A stretch of 64,000 nucleotides of DNA, taken from positions 1 through 64,000 of the forward strand of contig QHBJ01000025.1 of NCBI GenBank assembly GCA_003243975.1, written 5' to 3'. Under the pieces are notes generated by a model, which was not told where the DNA came from, searched no databases, and worked only from the letters and a program-made list of their open reading frames with translations. Made by a program: the position numbers and the translations under genes. Source of the DNA: Candidatus Meridianibacter frigidus (GTDB taxonomy: Bacteria > Vulcanimicrobiota > Vulcanimicrobiia > Vulcanimicrobiales > Vulcanimicrobiaceae). Shown here piece after piece: positions 50,142 to 57,309 of the stretch (its first letter is position 1; every line of letters starts with the position of its first letter).

Positions 50142-50750
50142 CTATTGCAAGATACGCGCGCGGTTCAGGGGCCAGAACAGCACAAACGCGTGCCCGGTAA
50201 AGCGCGCCTTGTGCCCTTTCATTAGCCCAGCGACGAAGGTTCCGCTGGTTTGTGCGAATCCCCAGTAGTGCGAATCGTCGGAGTTGTTGCGGTTGTCGCC
50301 CATCATGAAATAGAAGCCTGGCGGAATTCGGTCTGGCGCCTTCCACATCGAGCGAGGCGGAATATTTGCGCTCTGCGGATCGAGCGGCGTACCGTCGACG
50401 TAGATGTCGTAGTTCTTAACGACCATCTCGTAAGCGGGCCGGTCTTTGATATAGGGTTCCTTGAGCGCAACCCCGTCGCGGATGACGGTGCCATGATGAA
50501 CGGCCAGCGTATCTCCGGGCACTCCGATCAAGCGCTTAATGAAGTCCGTTCCGCCGGAGTCCACGGGCGGTTGAAAGACGATGATGTCGTCGTGCTGCGG
50601 CGGATGGAAGCGGTACTCGAATTCGTTGACCAGCAGAACGTCGTGAACTTGGAGCGTGGGCTCCATCGAGCCCGAGGGAATGTAGAATGTGCGCACGACG
50701 AACGTGATGAGAAAGAGCGCCACCAGGCCCGCCACGATGAACGCGTCCAA
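50142..50750 (-). CDS. lepB: Signal peptidase I (second of tandem pair)
   Basis: 202 aa from TTG 50750. TM at about 5-19, catalytic Ser28 in IPSGSMEPTL and Lys72 in FIKRLIGVPGD, and PPGFYFMMGDNRNNSDDSHYWG. The frame is open for about 41 codons upstream to near CTG 50873 and encodes another hydrophobic segment (LFGLICVFALVRIALSF), so the real N-terminus may be longer with a second TM. It follows rplS. Confidence 0.9.
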   Translation of the reverse strand: MDAFIVAGLVALFLITFVVRTFYIPSGSMEPTLQVHDVLLVNEFEYRFHPPQHDDIIVFQPPVDSGGTDFIKRLIGVPGDTLAVHHGTVIRDGVALKEPYIKDRPAYEMVVKNYDIYVDGTPLDPQSANIPPRSMWKAPDRIPPGFYFMMGDNRNNSDDSHYWGFAQTSGTFVAGLMKGHKARFTGHAFVLFWPLNRARILQ

Positions 50751-50877
50751 ATACTCGCGGGCGACGGCGTTGGATGAAGTCTTGCTCTCTCCGGCGGGAA
50801 TGCGTCGGAAACTGAGGGCGATGCGGACGAGTGCGAAAACGCAGATCAGCCCGAATAATTGAATCGGTTGCAGGATA

Positions 50878-51228
50878 CTAGCGGACGGCCTTTTTCTCTT
50901 TGATCCGCGCGGCCTTGCCCACTTTCTCAGTCAGGTAGTAGAGACGGCTGCGTCGCACGACTCCTCGTTTGCTCACTTCGATACGTTCGACTCGGGGGCT
51001 GTGCAGCAGAAACGACTTTTCAACTCCCACACCGTGCGCAACGCGCCGTACCGTGATGGATTCATGCGCTCCACCACCCTTGCGGACGGTCACTACGCCC
51101 TCGAACATTTGGATGCGCTCCTTGCCGCCTTCGATCACCTTCGAATAGACCTTGACGGTATCGCCCGAGCGAAAGACGGGCACGCTGGCTTTTTGCTGAT
51201 CTTTGTCGAGCAGATCGATGACGTTCAT
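50878..51228 (-). CDS. rplS: 50S ribosomal protein L19
   Basis: 116 aa, like L19 elsewhere. ATG 51228 is chosen; longer frames read into non-coding DNA. Typical segments are [38 protein letters not shown] and [21 protein letters not shown]. Placed between trmD and the signal peptidases, as in many bacteria. Confidence 0.97.
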   Translation of the reverse strand: MNVIDLLDKDQQKASVPVFRSGDTVKVYSKVIEGGKERIQMFEGVVTVRKGGGAHESITVRRVAHGVGVEKSFLLHSPRVERIEVSKRGVVRRSRLYYLTEKVGKAARIKEKKAVR

Positions 51229-51278
51229 AAGTCGCGATAATAGCATGGCGGCCGGTCCTCCGCAACGCGCAAAGCCGT

Positions 51279-51959
51279 CTATGTTTCCAGGTCGGGCCGG
51301 CGGCGGCGGGTCCGCTCCCGGCTTTGCTCCCGCCGCCATTCTGCTATGCGGGCGTGGTCGCCGGAAAGGAGGACCTCGGGGACGTCCACGCCCCGAAAGG
51401 AGGGCGGGCGAGTAAAGCTTGGGTGGTCGAGGGTGCCCTCCATGAACGACTCAGAGCGCGCCGATTCCGGGCGGATGGCCCCCTCGACCAAACGCGCAGT
51501 GGAGTCCAGAATAGCGAGCGCAGGCAGTTCTCCACCGGTCAGTACAAAGTCGCCGAGCGAGAACTCCCGGATATCGACCACGGCTCCCAGGCGCTCGTCG
51601 ATCCCTTCATAATGGCCGCAGACCAGCACCAAGCGGTCTAGGCCGCTCAAAGCCACCGCGTCTGCTTGCTCGAACCGCTTACCGGAAGGCGACGGAACGA
51701 CGACTGCTCGCTTTTCATAGACCGGGGCCTCGGCGGCGATTCGGTCCACGATTCGCACGATCGGTTCCAGGCGCATCACCATTCCGGGCCCCCCGCCGTA
51801 AGGCGTGGCATCGGCTCGCTCGCCATCCTTCAAAGCGTCCAGAATGTTGTGGTAACGCACGCTGATGGAGCCGCCCTCAACCGCCCGTCCGATGATCGAT
51901 AGCCCGACAAAGGGGGCGAAGACCTCCGGAAAAAGCGTAACGATCTCGACGGCCAACAT
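51279..51959 (-). CDS. trmD: tRNA (guanine-N1)-methyltransferase (TrmD)
   Basis: 226 aa from ATG 51959. The trefoil-knot SAM-binding site is [17 protein letters not shown] and [20 protein letters not shown]. It methylates G37 of tRNAs with a G36. First gene of the minus-strand operon trmD-rplS-lepB-lepB-rbgA-rnhB-yraN. Its start is only ten bases from the divergent TPR gene, so their promoters must lie inside each other's coding ends. rimM and rpsP, common upstream of trmD, are absent. Confidence 0.95.
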   Translation of the reverse strand: MLAVEIVTLFPEVFAPFVGLSIIGRAVEGGSISVRYHNILDALKDGERADATPYGGGPGMVMRLEPIVRIVDRIAAEAPVYEKRAVVVPSPSGKRFEQADAVALSGLDRLVLVCGHYEGIDERLGAVVDIREFSLGDFVLTGGELPALAILDSTARLVEGAIRPESARSESFMEGTLDHPSFTRPPSFRGVDVPEVLLSGDHARIAEWRREQSRERTRRRRPDLET

Positions 51960-51969
51960 TCTAGCGCTA

Positions 51970-52431
51970 ATGTTCAATCTCCGCGCACTTTTCCGTCCCA
52001 AACCACTCACTGACTTCGAGCGCGCGGTCCGTTTGCTCGACGCCGGCGCTCTTGAACAAGCGCTGACCGCGTTCGGCGCGCTGCTGCTGCACGCACAAGA
52101 TCCGCGCGAACGCGCCGCGATACTCAACAAGCGGGGCGTTGCGCAGATTTGCCTGGGCAGGCGAGAGCAGGCGGTTCAAGATTTTACCCAAGCGCTCGAA
52201 TCGTGTCCCGCGTACGCTCCGGCGACGGTCAATTTGGGGAACGTGTTGCTCGAGGATGGCAATCTCCAAGCAGCGATCGAGCACTACGAAACGGCGATTC
52301 GGTACGACGATGGATACGCCGTGGCACATCTCAACTTGGGGGTGGCATACAAGCGGGCGGGGCGCACGGACGAAGGCGTGCGCGAGCTGCGTCGAGCCAC
52401 TAATCTCGAACGTCGGCCTTTATCCAAGTAG
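51970..52431 (+). CDS. Tetratricopeptide repeat protein
   Basis: 153 aa from ATG 51970. About four helix-turn-helix TPR units, for example AVRLLDAGALEQALTAFGA, AAILNKRGVAQICLGRREQA, APATVNLGNVLLEDGNLQAA and AVAHLNLGVAYKRAGRTDEG. It would act as a protein-interaction scaffold. Divergent from trmD; the partner is unknown. Confidence 0.85.
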   Translation: MFNLRALFRPKPLTDFERAVRLLDAGALEQALTAFGALLLHAQDPRERAAILNKRGVAQICLGRREQAVQDFTQALESCPAYAPATVNLGNVLLEDGNLQAAIEHYETAIRYDDGYAVAHLNLGVAYKRAGRTDEGVRELRRATNLERRPLSK

Positions 52432-52443
52432 CCGCAGAACGCG

Positions 52444-52989
52444 TTACCGCTTGCTTAGATCCGCGTTGGTGATCTCTTCCAGGTACTCGAACAGCTGGGG
52501 CAGCGTGATGCCTTCCAGCGCAGTGCGGCGGCTCTTGCCGCGTCCGTCCTCGCCTTCGTCGCGCAGGTAGCATCGCGATTCGACGCCGTTCTCCGTGTCG
52601 CTGATGAACGAAACGGCAAACCCTTTGCCCGGCATTTCGTCATAGATCCGCATGGTTGAGGGGTTGAGGATTTCGATGCAATGGGTGGGGTTGCCGGAAT
52701 CGAAAATGGTAATGGTCAGATAGTCGCGGTTCATCACTTCAATCGAGCCGCAGACAAAGATGTTCTTGGCCGAAAAGAACTCATGCCCGCGTTTATTGCG
52801 GCTCGAGAGTTCGTAGAAGACGCGATGGTTGACGAACCGGTGCAAGATTTTCCGCAGCGTAGCCAGGGAGGCCAGTGTTTCGGTCCGGTTGCCTCGCGTA
52901 TAGATGATTTTCAAGCGAATGCCCTGGATTGGGACTAGGACCTTGTACGGGGGCGGAAGTGAGCCCTGCCGAACACCGACGCTCGTCAT
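52444..52989 (-). CDS. Hypothetical protein, cytosolic
   Basis: 181 aa if started at ATG 52989 (alternatives downstream near VLVPIQ). No motif recognised. It alternates beta-strand-like segments (YLTITIFDS, FAVSFISDT, RCYLRDEG) with charged loops and ends with an amphipathic helix (TLPQLFEYLEEITNADL). No TM or signal. Its start codon shares the CATG bases with the divergent tatB-like gene. Confidence 0.6.
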   Translation of the reverse strand: MTSVGVRQGSLPPPYKVLVPIQGIRLKIIYTRGNRTETLASLATLRKILHRFVNHRVFYELSSRNKRGHEFFSAKNIFVCGSIEVMNRDYLTITIFDSGNPTHCIEILNPSTMRIYDEMPGKGFAVSFISDTENGVESRCYLRDEGEDGRGKSRRTALEGITLPQLFEYLEEITNADLSKR

Positions 52990-53206
52990 GCTCTCTGTAA
53001 CAACTATCGCGATCTTAGGCGTGGGCGCCCTGGTCTTATTCGGGCCCGAACAATTGCCCGTCATCATGCGCAAGGCCGGGCGTGTAATGCGCGACGTGCA
53101 GAACACTTCGCAATCATTTATTCGTGAGATGGAGCGCGCTGCGGATGAAGTGGAAGCGCCGTCGATTTCAGAAGCCCGCCAGCCGCCGCCACAATCCGAT
53201 CACTGA
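52988..53206 (+). CDS. TatA/TatB-family translocase component (TatB-like)
   Basis: 72 aa. N-terminal TM (VTTIAILGVGALVLFGPEQLP) with the FGP hinge, then an amphipathic helix (RKAGRVMRDVQNTSQSFI) as in TatA/B. A Glu follows the FGP (FGPEQLP), a TatB-like feature. It would help export folded proteins. No tatC nearby. Overlaps the divergent gene at the start and the convergent gene at the end by seven bases. Confidence 0.85.
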   Translation: MLSVTTIAILGVGALVLFGPEQLPVIMRKAGRVMRDVQNTSQSFIREMERAADEVEAPSISEARQPPPQSDH

Positions 53207-53589
53207 TCGCACGTACTGCTGAGTTTCTGCGTAAGGCGGCACGCCCGAATATCGTCGACCGCCGCGCGGCCGGCGTTGTACGCGGCGAGCGCAAACACGT
53301 AGCGCGTGCGTGTTCTCGCACCTTCGTAGTGGTCGAGCAGCGTGCGCAGATGAACGGCAATCCCGTGGATATTACCCAAGGCATCTTGCGGATTGACGCC
53401 GAGCGCTTCGGCCTTCCCTAGCATCAGCCGCCGAGCGAGCATCAGCGCGCTTGCCGATGAGAGATCGCTATTAAACGAACGCAATGCCCTCGCATACAAC
53501 ACTTGCGCAGAAGGAGCGGCATTCGCGGGGGTCCAGCTTATCGCGAAGCCAGCAGAAGAACGACGCCGAAACGAAAGACGCGCACGCAT
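53200..53589 (-). CDS. Lytic-transglycosylase-like (SLT-fold) protein lacking the catalytic glutamate
   Basis: 129 aa from ATG 53589. The C-terminal half matches the SLT domain: SFNSDLSSASA, then NPQDALGNIHGIAVHLRTLL and FALAAYNAGRAAVDD. The catalytic Glu of the usual ES(x)FN motif is replaced: RSFN. The GLMQ segment is also eroded (ALMLARRLM). It may be an inactive binding or regulatory form, or a decaying gene. N-terminus is Arg-rich with no clear signal peptide. Confidence 0.65.
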   Translation of the reverse strand: MRARLSFRRRSSAGFAISWTPANAAPSAQVLYARALRSFNSDLSSASALMLARRLMLGKAEALGVNPQDALGNIHGIAVHLRTLLDHYEGARTRTRYVFALAAYNAGRAAVDDIRACRLTQKLSSTCDQ

Positions 53590-53622
53590 TACGCGGTGTC
53601 CGTTTCGCAAAGTGGCCGGTCT

Positions 53623-53895
53623 TTAGAAGTTGAAGTTGTTCCGGAGCTCGCTGATGCGCTGTTGCAGCGCCCCTCGTACCTGCCCGTGCAGTTTTTCCTT
53701 TTGCTCGTTGGGGAGCCGCTGGTAAACCAAGTACCCAGCCGCCGAGACGATTCCACCCAGCAACCCGATCATCAGGGTGCGCCCCACGTCGGGCGTCGCA
53801 TCGGGCGGCTCGTAACTGGTTTGATTTGGCGTGCTGCCGTAGGATGTGCCGCCGGCGTAATTGTCCGCGGGCGTGGGCCGAAATGTGTCTGACAT
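53623..53895 (-). CDS. Small membrane-anchored hypothetical protein
   Basis: 90 aa from ATG 53895. A disordered, Thr/Pro/Tyr-rich N-terminus (TPADNYAGGTSYGSTPNQTS), one TM (TLMIGLLGGIVSAAGYLVY), then a charged helix (RLPNEQKEKLHGQVRGALQQ). Topology resembles YtxH-type small proteins but no family is certain. Confidence 0.55.
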   Translation of the reverse strand: MSDTFRPTPADNYAGGTSYGSTPNQTSYEPPDATPDVGRTLMIGLLGGIVSAAGYLVYQRLPNEQKEKLHGQVRGALQQRISELRNNFNF

Positions 53896-53943
53896 GCTCC
53901 CCTCCTTCACTGGGCTATGACATACCCACCTGCGGGCGATATG

Positions 53944-54273
53944 TTACTCGCCCGAGCGTGTTTGAAAACGCACGTGCTCCGGATATTGCCGTGCGATCCG
54001 CTCGATGGAAAGCTCGGCGGTCGCGACGATTGCCTGGACCGCAGGGTCTTCGCGCCGGCTTTCGGGCCACTCCAAGAGCAGTTCGCCCTTCTTTTGCTGA
54101 GCGGCCAATGGGACGCGCACGTGCTGCTCGAGACCCAGGCGCGCGGCCTGAAGGATCGCTGATACGGCCGCGCAGACGACGTCCTGACCCTCATCGGCCC
54201 ACCCTGCGTGTCCTTTGGCAAAAACAAGAGACAGCCGATTGCGGCTGTCTCGACAGAAAACGACGTCGACCAT
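53944..54273 (-). CDS. prp: Ribosomal-processing cysteine protease (Prp, DUF464/YsxB)
   Basis: 109 aa. Catalytic His22 and Cys34 are in GHAGWADEGQDVVCAAVSAI, at the exact positions of characterised Prp. Prp cuts the N-terminal extension of ribosomal protein L27 in Firmicutes and some other lineages. It follows rplU by eight bases, but rpmA (L27), the usual third gene, is absent here. A terminator-like hairpin lies inside its first 20 codons. Confidence 0.85.
   Translation of the reverse strand: MVDVVFCRDSRNRLSLVFAKGHAGWADEGQDVVCAAVSAILQAARLGLEQHVRVPLAAQQKKGELLLEWPESRREDPAVQAIVATAELSIERIARQYPEHVRFQTRSGE
54219..54251 (-). terminator. Intrinsic terminator inside the 5' end of prp
   Basis: On the minus strand GAGACAGCCG (54251-54242), loop CAAT, CGGCTGTCTC (54237-54228), then TTGTTTTTG. 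A perfect 10-bp GC-rich stem with a T-rich tail, about 30 bases downstream of the rplU stop, and also coding for real Prp residues. It would let most rplU transcripts stop early and keep prp low. Confidence 0.65.
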
Positions 54274-54281
54274 AAGGGACT

Positions 54282-54596
54282 TTAGGGCAGATCGATCTTG
54301 GTGATCTTGACTTCCGCGAAGCGCTGACGATGCCCGGTAAGCTTGCGCACGCGCTTCTTGGGCTTGTATTTGAAGACCAGAATCTTCTTGCCGGCATTCT
54401 GCCGGACAAGCGTGCCGGTGACTTTGGCGCCGTCTATGGGCGCTCCAACCGCGGGGTCGTTGCCGCCCCCTTTGCTTGCCAGCACGACGTGATCGAAAGT
54501 CACCTCGGAACCGGCTTCTCCCGGCAGGTCGCAGCGGATGACGTCCCCCTCGGCGACTTTGAATTGTTTGCCGCCGGATTCGATAATCGCGTACAT
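54282..54596 (-). CDS. rplU: 50S ribosomal protein L21
   Basis: 104 aa. MYAIIESGGKQFKVAEGD at the start and LVFKYKPKKRVRKLTGHRQ-like segments at the end are the family pattern (read as IIESGGKQFKV and KKRVRKLTGHRQ). It is the first gene after a strong promoter and precedes prp. Confidence 0.96.
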   Translation of the reverse strand: MYAIIESGGKQFKVAEGDVIRCDLPGEAGSEVTFDHVVLASKGGGNDPAVGAPIDGAKVTGTLVRQNAGKKILVFKYKPKKRVRKLTGHRQRFAEVKITKIDLP

Positions 54597-54607
54597 GACT
54601 TAGGAAC

Positions 54608-54635
54608 ATTATCAGAGGGCCGGGCCGGCTGTCAA
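54608..54635 (-). promoter_or_regulatory. Promoter of rplU
   Basis: Minus strand TTGACA (54635-54630), 16-base spacer, GATAAT (54613-54608), preceded by a TG (extended -10-like). Short leader to rplU ATG 54596. The divergent promoter of the ABC operon begins 15 bases further right, so the two face away from a common CGCGATTCGCG core. Confidence 0.75.
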
Positions 54636-54649
54636 CGCGATTCGCGGAC

Positions 54650-54678
54650 TTGACACCGCCCAGGTTTCCGGCTATATT
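54650..54678 (+). promoter_or_regulatory. Promoter of the ABC exporter operon
   Basis: TTGACA (54650-54655) and TATATT (54673-54678) with a 17-base spacer: near consensus. The transcription start would fall within the long palindrome that begins at the last base of the -10, so a bound repressor would block it. Confidence 0.8.
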
Positions 54679-54710
54679 GTAGATTAGTCTATAAAATAGA
54701 CTAATCTACA
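54678..54710. promoter_or_regulatory. Operator: perfect 15-bp inverted repeat
   Basis: TGTAGATTAGTCTAT (54678-54692), AAA, ATAGACTAATCTACA (54696-54710). It covers the -10 and the likely transcription start of the operon that encodes a winged-helix protein, the natural ligand. It is also able to form an RNA hairpin just before the leader ribosome binding site AAGGA (54711-54715). Confidence 0.8.
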
Positions 54711-54722
54711 AAGGACGACGCT

Positions 54723-54758
54723 ATGAAGAATTCTCTACTTTGGCTGCTGGGGACATGA
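54723..54758 (+). CDS. Leader peptide ORF, 11 codons
   Basis: ATG 54723 with AAGGA seven bases upstream; the product is MKNSLLWLLGT, hydrophobic with one Trp and four Leu. Its stop TGA overlaps the next ATG (ATGA), so it is translated just before the membrane protein and could act as an attenuator or coupling ORF. Not a shadow of another gene: nothing else encodes here. Confidence 0.6.
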   Translation: MKNSLLWLLGT

Positions 54759-55342
54759 GCGAGCCAACCATGGGGGCGCTCGAAGCCCAAGATCATCTTC
54801 AAATGGTCGACCGTATTCTGTCGCGCGCGGAAGAACCGGCCTGCTTAAACGGCGGCCCATTTATTATCTGGGGGGTCGTAGGGGCGGCAATGGACCTGGC
54901 CGTTCAAGTTGTATTCCTCCAAAAGGGACCCCCGTCACTTTTTTGGCTACCCGCGATCTTGGTCGCATGCGCGATCGTTTTTATGGTCTTCTTTGCAGCG
55001 CGCATGGCAAAACGGGGCCGTCGCGGGGTGCTCGACCGGCATATCGGCAATGTCTTTGTGATTGCGTGGATCGTCGCGCTCATCGTGATGTTGCTCGGCG
55101 CGCACATCTTTACCGAATGGGCTCAGGGTGCCGTTTGGAGCTTGATGTTTGGTTCGGCGATGCTGTTCTGCGGTTTATTGACTCGCAGCCGCATCTCGTT
55201 TACGGGCGGGGCCGCCGTCATTCTCTCGATCATCGCTGCGAACTTTGCCTACCCATATGCCGGGTATATTCTGGCCGCCGGCTTTCTTATCGGGATGAGC
55301 GGCGCCGGCGTTGCCCTGACGCTGGCGCGCGGCAATGGGTAA
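54755..55342 (+). CDS. Multi-pass membrane protein of the exporter operon
   Basis: 195 aa. Cytosolic start (EAQDHLQMVDRILSRAEEPA), then about six helices including FIIWGVVGAAMDLAVQVVF, FWLPAILVACAIVFMVFFAA, VFVIAWIVALIVMLLGAHIF and ILSIIAANFAYPYAGYILAA. No family recognised with certainty. It may be a sensor or an extra transporter subunit. It overlaps the winged-helix gene by one base. Confidence 0.7.
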   Translation: MSEPTMGALEAQDHLQMVDRILSRAEEPACLNGGPFIIWGVVGAAMDLAVQVVFLQKGPPSLFWLPAILVACAIVFMVFFAARMAKRGRRGVLDRHIGNVFVIAWIVALIVMLLGAHIFTEWAQGAVWSLMFGSAMLFCGLLTRSRISFTGGAAVILSIIAANFAYPYAGYILAAGFLIGMSGAGVALTLARGNG

Positions 55343-55620
55343 TGGACGAACTCTTGCTTTCTAAAATCCGGCTGGGTGCGATCGCGGAACTCCTGAGCTC
55401 CGAGTGGATCACCTTTCCCACGCTCGTAAGATCGCTGGGCACGACGAACGGCAATCTCGGCGCGCATCTTTTAAAGCTGGTTGACGCGGGCTACGTGAAT
55501 GAAGAGAAGACATTCGTCGACAAGCGCCCGCAAACGCGATATCGTTTGACGCGCCGGGGCCGCGAGGCGTTCAAGAAGCACGTTGGCGAGATGCAAACGC
55601 TCTTGCGCAAGGCAATTTAG
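55342..55620 (+). CDS. Winged-helix transcriptional regulator (HTH_27/MarR-like)
   Basis: 92 aa. Compact wHTH: IAELLSSEWITFPTLVRSLG, recognition helix TNGNLGAHLLKLVDAG, wing EEKTFVDKRPQTRYRLTRRG, final helix EAFKKHVGEMQTLLRKA. Small single-domain regulators of this type bind palindromes as dimers, so the 15-bp-arm operator upstream is its probable target. Negative autoregulation of the exporter is the likely mode. Confidence 0.85.
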   Translation: MDELLLSKIRLGAIAELLSSEWITFPTLVRSLGTTNGNLGAHLLKLVDAGYVNEEKTFVDKRPQTRYRLTRRGREAFKKHVGEMQTLLRKAI

Positions 55621-55625
55621 CTACC

Positions 55626-56516
55626 ATGGTTACCTTCGAAAATGTCAGCAAACAGTATGGCGACGTCGTCGCTCTGGACGATTTTAATTTGGAGATCGCC
55701 GCCGGAAGAACGCTCGCGTTGCTAGGGCCCAACGGTGCCGGCAAGACCACCGCGATATCGTTGTTGCTCGGGCTGCGCAAGCCCACCCGGGGACTGGTGC
55801 GAGTGCTGGGATACAATCCGCGCGATCTGCGCGCGCACAGCGCCATTGGGCCCATGCTGCAGAGTTCCGGCTTACCGTCATATCTGCGCGTATCGGAAGC
55901 AATCGCGTTGTTTTCCACTTATTATCCCAAGCCGTTAGCAATCGGCCGCGTTTTGGAACTGGCCGGACTGGAACATTTGGCCAAAACCCGCGTCACCTCG
56001 CTCTCGGGCGGAGAGTTGCAGCGGCTCTATTTTGCTTTGGCCATCTGCGGTGATCCGGAAATCCTGGTGTTGGATGAGCCCTCGGTAGGCTTGGATGTCG
56101 AAGCACGGCGCGGCATGCTCGAAACCATTCGCGGGATCGCCGGAGAGGGACGCACCATCGTACTGACCACGCACTACCTGGAGGAGGCCGATGCGTTGGC
56201 GGACCGCATCGTCGTCATCGACCGCGGCCACATCGTCGCCGATGGTTCGCCGGCCGCAATCAAACAAACGGTCGGGCGCAAGCGAGTCTGCTTTACATCC
56301 GGCTGGGAGGTGGACTCTGCGCTACTCGCTCGCAACGATGCTCGCGTTGATTTTCGCGACGGCAACAGCTACCGGTTGAGCTGTGCGGCGCCCGAGCGTC
56401 TGCTCGGCGAGCTATTCGCGGCCGGCGTCCAACTGGAGGATCTGACCGTAACGGGAGCATCGCTGGAAGAAGCCTTTCTACACCTTACGACGGGACACGA
56501 CTCAAATGCAGCCTAA
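55626..56516 (+). CDS. ABC transporter ATP-binding protein (exporter type)
   Basis: 296 aa. Walker A GPNGAGKTT, Q-loop LQSSG, signature LSGGELQRL, Walker B EILVLDEPSVGLD, H-loop TTHYLEEAD, then a regulatory C-terminal domain of about 80 residues (RKRVCFTSGWEVDS onward). It resembles drug/lantibiotic/heme-type ABC-2 ATPases. Works with the permease encoded next, which overlaps it by 11 bases. Confidence 0.93.
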   Translation: MVTFENVSKQYGDVVALDDFNLEIAAGRTLALLGPNGAGKTTAISLLLGLRKPTRGLVRVLGYNPRDLRAHSAIGPMLQSSGLPSYLRVSEAIALFSTYYPKPLAIGRVLELAGLEHLAKTRVTSLSGGELQRLYFALAICGDPEILVLDEPSVGLDVEARRGMLETIRGIAGEGRTIVLTTHYLEEADALADRIVVIDRGHIVADGSPAAIKQTVGRKRVCFTSGWEVDSALLARNDARVDFRDGNSYRLSCAAPERLLGELFAAGVQLEDLTVTGASLEEAFLHLTTGHDSNAA

Positions 56517-57279
56517 TTTAGCTCCGGCGCCGCCGATGTTTGCCGCGCAGGCAAAGCTCGAACTCTTGCGGCTGCTGCGCATCCCCGCCTTCAGTGTTAC
56601 GAGCTTGGCGCTGCCCATCATGTTTTACGCTTTCTTCGGCTTGCCGCAAGCGCAATTGCACTATCACAACACCACTGCCGGCCTCTATCTGCTGGCTTCG
56701 TTCAGCGCTTATGCGGTACTCACGATTTCACTCTTTACGTTTGGGGCTAGCGTAGCGGCCGAACGGGGAACGGGCGCGACTCGCTTGATGCGCGCCATGC
56801 CGCTGCGCATCTCGGCATATTTCTTCGGAAAGATTCTCAGCGCGATGGTCTTTTCCGCAATCGTCATGACGGCTCTCGTCTTGTTCGCGCGGTTTGCGGG
56901 GGGTGTCGAGTTGCCGCCGGAGCAATACGCCGAGCTCTTGGCGCGCTTGCTGCTGGGAAGCATCCCCTTCATCATCCTTGGATTTGCAGTCGGTTACCTG
57001 GCCTCGGTCAACTCGGCGATTGCGATTCTCAATCTTATAATTCTACCGCTGTCGTTTGGGTCGGGGCTCTTCATCCCGCTCTCAGCGATGCCGAAAATCG
57101 TTGCCACCTTCGCCCCATACCTGCCGACGTATCACTTTGGACAGCTGGCTTGGGGAGTGGTGGGAGCGGCCTCGGAGACGCCATTGCGTGCGGCGTTGTG
57201 GTTGGTCACTTACGCGGGCCTGTTTCTAGTGGTCGCGCTACGCGCTTACTACCGCGACGAACGCAAGGAGTTTGCTTAA
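56506..57279 (+). CDS. ABC-2 type permease
   Basis: 257 aa with six helices: FSVTSLALPIMFYAFFGLPQ, FSAYAVLTISLFTFGASVAA, MVFSAIVMTALVLFARFAGG, PFIILGFAVGYLASVN, ILNLIILPLSFGSGLFIPL and LWLVTYAGLFLVVALRAYY. The GTGATRLMRAMP loop is typical of ABC-2 proteins. Substrate unknown; antibiotic or lipid export is typical. Last gene of the operon. Confidence 0.92.
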   Translation: MQPNLAPAPPMFAAQAKLELLRLLRIPAFSVTSLALPIMFYAFFGLPQAQLHYHNTTAGLYLLASFSAYAVLTISLFTFGASVAAERGTGATRLMRAMPLRISAYFFGKILSAMVFSAIVMTALVLFARFAGGVELPPEQYAELLARLLLGSIPFIILGFAVGYLASVNSAIAILNLIILPLSFGSGLFIPLSAMPKIVATFAPYLPTYHFGQLAWGVVGAASETPLRAALWLVTYAGLFLVVALRAYYRDERKEFA

Positions 57280-57309
57280 CGCATCCATGGCGATGGGTAT
57301 ATCAGGGGA

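Noticed and set aside
53944-54609. Long 221-codon minus-strand frame through prp and rplU
   Set aside because: Only its last 109 codons are Prp; the first part is the shifted frame of rplU.
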